A DNA stretch of 9,723 nt from Sphingobacteriaceae bacterium (GTDB lineage Bacteria; Bacteroidota; Bacteroidia; Sphingobacteriales; Sphingobacteriaceae), in NCBI GenBank assembly GCA_947460275.1, contig CANHHZ010000068.1, positions 1 through 9,723 of the forward strand, in the 5' to 3' direction. The notes beneath the pieces were generated by a model. It was not told the DNA's origin and searched no databases. It saw only the letters and a list, made by a program, of their open reading frames with translations. A program made the translations under genes and the position numbers. This document shows positions 5,534 through 9,723 of this stretch, in pieces. Numbering within the stretch: position 1 is the first letter of the stretch; each line of letters begins with the position of its first letter.

Positions 5534-6241
5534 ATGACCAGTGAAGAAAAGATAAGAAATGCTTTTGCCAATAAAGATTGGCAAGAGATTAAAGTAACAG
5601 ACAGCTGGCAAATTTTTAAAATTATGGCCGAGTTTGTGGATGGTTTTGAAAAACTAGCCAAAATAGGCCCTTGTGTAAGCATTTTTGGTTCGGCCAGAAC
5701 TCCAGAAACCAATCCCTATTATCAAATTGCCGTGGAATGTGGGCGTTTGCTTACTGAGCGAGGTTATGGTGTAATTACAGGTGGTGGCCCGGGTATTATG
5801 GAAGCCGGAAACAAAGGTGCGCATATAAACGGCGGAAAATCGGTAGGGTTAAACATAGATTTGCCTTTTGAGCAATTTCACAACAAATACATAGACCCCA
5901 ACAAACTTTTAGAATTTGATTACTTTTTTATTAGAAAAGTAATGTTCATGAAATATTCGCAGGGATTTATCGTATTACCTGGCGGAATGGGAACAATGGA
6001 CGAGCTATTTGAAGCAATTACCTTGATACAAACTGGAAAAATTGCCCGATTCCCAATCGTGTTGGTTGGTAAAGCGTACTGGGGCGGATTGGTAGATTGG
6101 ATTAAAACTACGATGTTGGAAAAAGAACACAACATACATGCCGAAGATTTAAATTTGTTTAGATTGGTTGATACGGCAGAAGAAGCTGCAGAACATATAT
6201 TTAGATTTTACGATAAGTATGTGCTTAAACCTAATTTCTAA
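5534..6241 (+). CDS. LOG family protein (TIGR00730 type), probable nucleoside 5'-monophosphate phosphoribohydrolase
   Basis: LOG-family enzymes cleave the N-glycosidic bond of cytokinin riboside monophosphates or AMP-like nucleotides, releasing the base and ribose 5-phosphate; they were long misannotated as lysine decarboxylases. This 235-residue protein has SIFGSART (49-56), GVITGGGPGIMEAGNKGA (79-96), RKVMFMKYSQGFIVLPGGMGTMDELFEAITLIQTGKI (134-170) with the signature PGGxGTxxE (149-157), and a conserved-looking FPIVLVG (173-179). An N-terminal helical extension of about 45 residues precedes the Rossmann-like core, as in the longer bacterial members. No signal peptide is seen, so it is cytosolic. 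It follows the symporter by 15 bases and ends 2 bases before a strong terminator hairpin. In a non-plant-associated bacterium the role is probably nucleotide turnover; the exact substrate is unproven. Confidence 0.92.
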   Translation: MTSEEKIRNAFANKDWQEIKVTDSWQIFKIMAEFVDGFEKLAKIGPCVSIFGSARTPETNPYYQIAVECGRLLTERGYGVITGGGPGIMEAGNKGAHINGGKSVGLNIDLPFEQFHNKYIDPNKLLEFDYFFIRKVMFMKYSQGFIVLPGGMGTMDELFEAITLIQTGKIARFPIVLVGKAYWGGLVDWIKTTMLEKEHNIHAEDLNLFRLVDTAEEAAEHIFRFYDKYVLKPNF

Positions 6242-6243
6242 GT

Positions 6244-6278
6244 ACTAAAAAAGCCAACTTTAAGTTGGCTTTTTTAGT
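6244..6278. terminator. Bidirectional intrinsic terminator between converging genes
   Basis: A 17-base arm (6244-6260) and its exact reverse complement (6262-6278) flank a single T. The GC-rich core is GCCAACTT/AAGTTGGC, bordered by A6 on one side and T6 on the other, so the hairpin has a U tract whichever strand is transcribed. It starts 2 bases after the LOG gene stop and lies 46 bases beyond the DUF502 stop. It should therefore end both the symporter-LOG transcript and the murF-alr-DUF502 transcript. Confidence 0.93.
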
Positions 6279-6323
6279 TTAATAGCATTTGTAACGCCAA
6301 AAAATTTAGTTATCGGGTTATGC

Positions 6324-6911
6324 TTAAACGTGACTTACCCCTCCGCTCACCACTAATTTCATGGCTTCAGACGCACTCATATTCAAATGTTTAATTTTAT
6401 CCTTTTTTACTACACAAACCTGACCTGCAAATGAATATGAAAAAGGAAAATATACAATCACCTCATCTGGCAAGTCAATTTTAGTTAAATCGCTTTGCGT
6501 TAAAAATCCAATCCTTTTCAAGTCACCTTCAGCAACTAAGACCGGATGATTAAATTTTTTGTCATCACCAACAAATGCCTCTGTCAAATCTTTGATAGAA
6601 GAAAAAATAAAATTAAGTAAAGGAAGTTTGTTTAGAGTACGGTGAAACCAATTGTACATAGGCTCGGTTACAAAATTGGTCACAAAAATACCCGCAACTA
6701 AGATGATAAAAATAACTAGCGCCAAACCTAATCCCGGTATATTACGGCTTTCGCCAGTAATTGGATTTACACCTAAAATATTATTTACATTTAACCAACT
6801 ATCTACAGTTGTTACCGCCCAAACTACCAAATAAATGCTCAAAGCTATAGGCACAACCACCAGCAAGCCTTTGATCAAATAATTTAACGTTATTCTTCCT
6901 ATCTTATTCAT
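6324..6911 (-). CDS. DUF502 family inner-membrane protein
   Basis: This 195-residue protein belongs to the DUF502 (COG2928) family, whose bacterial function is not established. It has two membrane segments (about 15-37 and 61-81) separated by a short polar stretch containing VNPITGESRNIPGLG (48-62). A soluble C-terminal domain follows with family-like features: the NWFHRTLNKLPLLNFIFSSIKDL segment (87-109), VGDDKKFNHPVLV (114-126), GFLT (135-138) and VIVYFPFSYSFAGQVCVV (151-168). It lies 27 bases after the murF-alr fusion gene on the same strand and is probably co-transcribed with it. The link to cell-wall synthesis is positional only. TAAATTTG just upstream of its ATG resembles a -7 element without a partner, so a separate promoter is not called. 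Confidence 0.9.
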   Translation of the reverse strand: MNKIGRITLNYLIKGLLVVVPIALSIYLVVWAVTTVDSWLNVNNILGVNPITGESRNIPGLGLALVIFIILVAGIFVTNFVTEPMYNWFHRTLNKLPLLNFIFSSIKDLTEAFVGDDKKFNHPVLVAEGDLKRIGFLTQSDLTKIDLPDEVIVYFPFSYSFAGQVCVVKKDKIKHLNMSASEAMKLVVSGGVSHV

Positions 6912-6938
6912 CCTGCAAATTTAGCTAAAAACAAAACA

Positions 6939-9398
6939 TTACTCGTAATAATAAACTCTTTTAACCCGCTGCGATATGTTGGTCAATATTTCGTAAGGGA
7001 TAGTATCAATTTGATTAGCCAAATCGATAATGCTATGCTGTTCATTAAAAACAATAACCTCGTCTCCTTCTTTTACCGTTAAACCACTTACATCCAACAT
7101 ACACATGTCCATACATATACTCCCAATGGTTGGCGCAAGTTTTCCATTGATGAGCATTTTACCAATTCCGTTACCAAATTTGCGACTATAACCATCGGCA
7201 TACCCAATTTTTACTGTAGCAATTGTTCCACCATTTGGTAAAGTGCCAACACGATTATAACCTACTGTTTCTCCTGGCTTAATATTTTTAATTTGAGTTA
7301 CACTTGTTTTTAAAACAGCTACAGTTTGCAATATTTTTTTTGACAACAAGGCCTGATCAAACCCATATAAGCCGATGCCTAAACGAACCATATTAAATTG
7401 AGCATTTGGCCAACGCGAAACACCCGAAGTATTTAAAACATGGGCTAAAGGGAAATCACCAATTTCAGCACATAGCTCATTATAACCTAAAGAAAAGGCT
7501 TTCATCTGTTGTTTGGTAAAGTCATCGTGAATAGTGTTTTCACTTGCCACTAAATGCGTAAAAATAGACGCCACCTTTAATCTATTGTTATTTTTCAACA
7601 TCTCTTTTAAGGCGCTTAAATCTTCTTTTTCGAAACCAAGCCTATGCATTCCCGTGTCTAACTTGATATGTATTGGAAAATTATAATGATCATTTGGTAA
7701 AAAAGATAAAAAGCTTTCTAAAATAGACAGACTATATATTTCAGGTTCTAAATTATGTTTAAGCATAACCTCAAAAGCGCTGGGTTCAGGGCTCATCACC
7801 ATTATGGGTAAGCTAATACCTGAATTTCGCAAAGCAACACCCTCATCGGCATAAGCTACAGCCAAATAATCAACCTTTTGGTATTGCAATAGATTAGCAA
7901 TTTCAAAACTTCCACTACCATAAGAAAATGCTTTTACCATAGCCATCAACTTTACTCCGGGCTTAAGTTGCGAACGGTAATATTGTAAATTGGCTGCAAC
8001 AGCATTAAGATTGATCTCTAAAACTGTAGCGTGTGTTTTATGGATAAGCAACTTGCTTATGCGTTCAAACTCGAACTTACGAGCGCCTTTAATTAAAATA
8101 GTTTCGTTAGCTAGTTTAATACCCTTTAAATGAGATATAAAGACTGATATATTGTCAAAAAATGACTTTTCGAGATCAAATAAATGAGCAAATGCCGAAA
8201 TATTTGGTCCTATACCAATCAATCTGTCTACGTTTTTTTGCGCCAACAAATCAGCAATTTCGGCATAAAGAATTGCATTGGGCTTTCCTGTTTCGTAAAT
8301 ATCTGATAAAATTACGGTTCGCTTATTGTGCTGGTTTTGAAGATTTAAAAAATCTAAGGCAATAGCCAGCGAAGAGGTATCTGCACTGTAAGAATCGTCG
8401 ATAATAGAACAATTATTTGTCCCATTCATCAATTCTAAACGCATGGTTACTTGGGTTAGTTTAGCTAACCTATCTCCTGCTTCTTTTGCCGAATAACCCA
8501 TTGTTAGCAAAATAGCCCAACAAATTATAACATTTTCTACGGAGGCTTTGTCGATAAATGGGATGCGACAAGAAATTTTCGCTTCTTTATATAGTGCTTC
8601 GATATAGCTTTTACCTTCAAAGATTTCTACTTTTATCACTTGTAAATCTGCAGCTTGTTTGGTGCTCCAAGTAAATTTTTTGGTACCGGGTAATTTTATT
8701 TTATCACTGTTTTCGATATAATCAGGTGAGTAAATCAACAAATCTACACCGGCAAACAATTTAAGCTTTTCCTGTAATTTGGTTTCCCTGTTTAAAAAAC
8801 CCTCGGCATGAGCTTCGCCTATGTTAGTCAATATCCCAATAGTTGGACGAATAATTTTTGCCAAAGCATCCATTTCGTCAAGTCTGGAAATTCCAGCTTC
8901 AAAAATTCCTAAATTATGTCCATTGTCAATTTGCCAAACGGATAAAGGCACACCAATTTGCGAATTGAAACTTTTCGGACTGCGCACAATAGAAAAATCA
9001 GTTGCCAATAATTGGTTCAACCATTCTTTAACAATAGTTTTGCCGTTACTTCCAGTTATACCTATAACTTTTAATTGATATTCTTTTCGCTTAAAACTGG
9101 CCAACTGTTGCAATGCATCCAAAACAGAAGGCACTATTAAAAAGTTAGCATCATTATATTTTTCTACAAAAGATGGATTTGAAATCACGAAGCTCCTTAT
9201 CCCATTTTGATAGGCGTTTGCAATAAATTCATGTCCATCACGGTGACCACCAACTGCAAAAAATAACGAGCCGTTAGGGTCAATTACAGTTCTGCTATCA
9301 GTTAAGAGCTTGCTAACCAATAAATTGGGTTTAGGCAATACGCTATTTGCCTTGAGTAATTGTGCGATATTAGAAACAGAATATTGAGTTTTATTCAT
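6939..9398 (-). CDS. Bifunctional UDP-MurNAc-tripeptide:D-Ala-D-Ala ligase (MurF) / alanine racemase (Alr)
   Basis: This 819-residue cytosolic protein joins two peptidoglycan enzymes, an architecture known from Bacteroidota. The N-terminal MurF half (about 1-455) adds D-Ala-D-Ala to UDP-MurNAc-tripeptide: substrate-binding region with LLTDSRTV (31-38), ATP loop GITGSNGKT (113-121), SPKSFNSQIGVPLSVW (140-155), IFEAGIS (165-171), GILTNIGEAH (188-197) and IDDSYSAD (333-340). The C-terminal Alr half (about 457-819) makes D-alanine with PLP: MVKAFSYGSG (487-496) with the expected PLP lysine Lys489, KLDTGMHRLGF (579-589), VRLGIGLYG (671-679), VGYNR with the likely catalytic Tyr714, IGYADGYSR (731-739) and GSICMDMCMLDV (759-770). 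Fusing them could keep D-alanine supply close to its use. The MurF motif DDSYSAD departs from the common DDAYNANP, and the Alr motif departs from KANAYGHG; both appear to be lineage features. The DUF502 gene follows downstream, and recX is divergent. Confidence 0.96.
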   Translation of the reverse strand: MNKTQYSVSNIAQLLKANSVLPKPNLLVSKLLTDSRTVIDPNGSLFFAVGGHRDGHEFIANAYQNGIRSFVISNPSFVEKYNDANFLIVPSVLDALQQLASFKRKEYQLKVIGITGSNGKTIVKEWLNQLLATDFSIVRSPKSFNSQIGVPLSVWQIDNGHNLGIFEAGISRLDEMDALAKIIRPTIGILTNIGEAHAEGFLNRETKLQEKLKLFAGVDLLIYSPDYIENSDKIKLPGTKKFTWSTKQAADLQVIKVEIFEGKSYIEALYKEAKISCRIPFIDKASVENVIICWAILLTMGYSAKEAGDRLAKLTQVTMRLELMNGTNNCSIIDDSYSADTSSLAIALDFLNLQNQHNKRTVILSDIYETGKPNAILYAEIADLLAQKNVDRLIGIGPNISAFAHLFDLEKSFFDNISVFISHLKGIKLANETILIKGARKFEFERISKLLIHKTHATVLEINLNAVAANLQYYRSQLKPGVKLMAMVKAFSYGSGSFEIANLLQYQKVDYLAVAYADEGVALRNSGISLPIMVMSPEPSAFEVMLKHNLEPEIYSLSILESFLSFLPNDHYNFPIHIKLDTGMHRLGFEKEDLSALKEMLKNNNRLKVASIFTHLVASENTIHDDFTKQQMKAFSLGYNELCAEIGDFPLAHVLNTSGVSRWPNAQFNMVRLGIGLYGFDQALLSKKILQTVAVLKTSVTQIKNIKPGETVGYNRVGTLPNGGTIATVKIGYADGYSRKFGNGIGKMLINGKLAPTIGSICMDMCMLDVSGLTVKEGDEVIVFNEQHSIIDLANQIDTIPYEILTNISQRVKRVYYYE

Positions 9399-9454
9399 TA
9401 TAAAAATAAAAATACGGATAGCTGATATTTTTTTACGAATTTCAGCAAATAATT

Positions 9455-9723
9455 ATGAAAACACTGAAAGAAGAGCAACTCATTTTAGATAAAAAATCTG
9501 CTTTGGCAAAAGCCGAAAGTTGGTGTGCCTACCAAGAACGTTCCCAAAACGAGGTAAGAAATAAACTTTATGATTGGGGATTGAGGCCCAACGAAGTTGA
9601 GGAGGTGCTTACGGAGTTAATTATAAGTAATTTTTTAAACGAAGAAAGATTTGCGCTGGCCTACGTTTCTGGAAAAATTAATATTAAAAAATGGGGCAAA
9701 ATCAAAGTAAAACAAGGCTTAAA
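9455..9723 (+). CDS. recX: RecX regulatory protein, 5' part only
   Basis: RecX binds RecA filaments and modulates recombination. I translated 89 residues by hand from the ATG at 9455; the gene runs off the window end. The match rests on the characteristic three-helix repeats: AESWCAYQERSQNEVRNKLYDWGL (20-43), then LIISNFLNEERFALAYVSGKINIKKWGKIKVKQGL (55-89), with the FLNEERFAxAYVxGK and KWGKxKxKxxL signatures. About half of a typical 150-170-residue protein is present and no disruption is seen. It is divergent from murF-alr across 56 bases (9399-9454) in which I see no convincing promoter pair for either gene. The distance from recR in this window suggests no operon link despite the shared DNA-repair theme. 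Confidence 0.88.
   Translation, partial: MKTLKEEQLILDKKSALAKAESWCAYQERSQNEVRNKLYDWGLRPNEVEEVLTELIISNFLNEERFALAYVSGKINIKKWGKIKVKQGL

Noticed and set aside
9399..9454. Divergent promoters for murF-alr and recX
   Set aside because: I found no pair of elements with acceptable spacing on either strand; the gap is only AT-rich.

Overview
The window is AT-rich chromosomal DNA that looks like a Bacteroidota genome, most plausibly Sphingobacteriaceae (Pedobacter-like). The reasons are a MurF-alanine racemase fusion protein, A/T-rich start regions without clear Shine-Dalgarno sequences, and promoter-like pairs of the Bacteroidota type (TTTG or TTG, 19 bases, TAnnTTTG-like). The lineage is inferred from gene content; no search was run. 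All genes seen are ordinary chromosomal ones, with no mobile element, CRISPR array, rRNA or tRNA.

Layout. Bases 1-1600 (minus strand) hold a tryptophan biosynthesis unit: a promoter, a 17-residue leader peptide with three consecutive Trp codons, an intrinsic terminator ending just before trpD, then trpD and trpF (trpF cut by the window edge). Bases 1645-3931 (minus) hold a tight recR - short-chain dehydrogenase - secreted alpha/beta hydrolase cluster. Bases 4010-6241 (plus) hold a sodium:solute symporter and a LOG-family nucleotide phosphoribohydrolase, ending in a strong terminator shared with the converging genes. Bases 6324-9398 (minus) hold the murF-alr fusion followed by a DUF502 membrane protein. 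From 9455 (plus) the window ends inside recX.

The main result is the trp leader. The 220-base gap between the hydrolase and trpD has the parts of a ribosome-mediated transcription attenuator: a Trp-rich leader ORF absent from the supplied ORF list, a terminator hairpin with a T tract 6 bases before the trpD start codon, and candidate competing pairings placed so that stalling at the Trp codons would favour read-through. The leader sits directly before trpD, and trpC is missing between trpD and trpF, so the trp genes are probably split or rearranged in this genome. The other loci are well-known housekeeping families.
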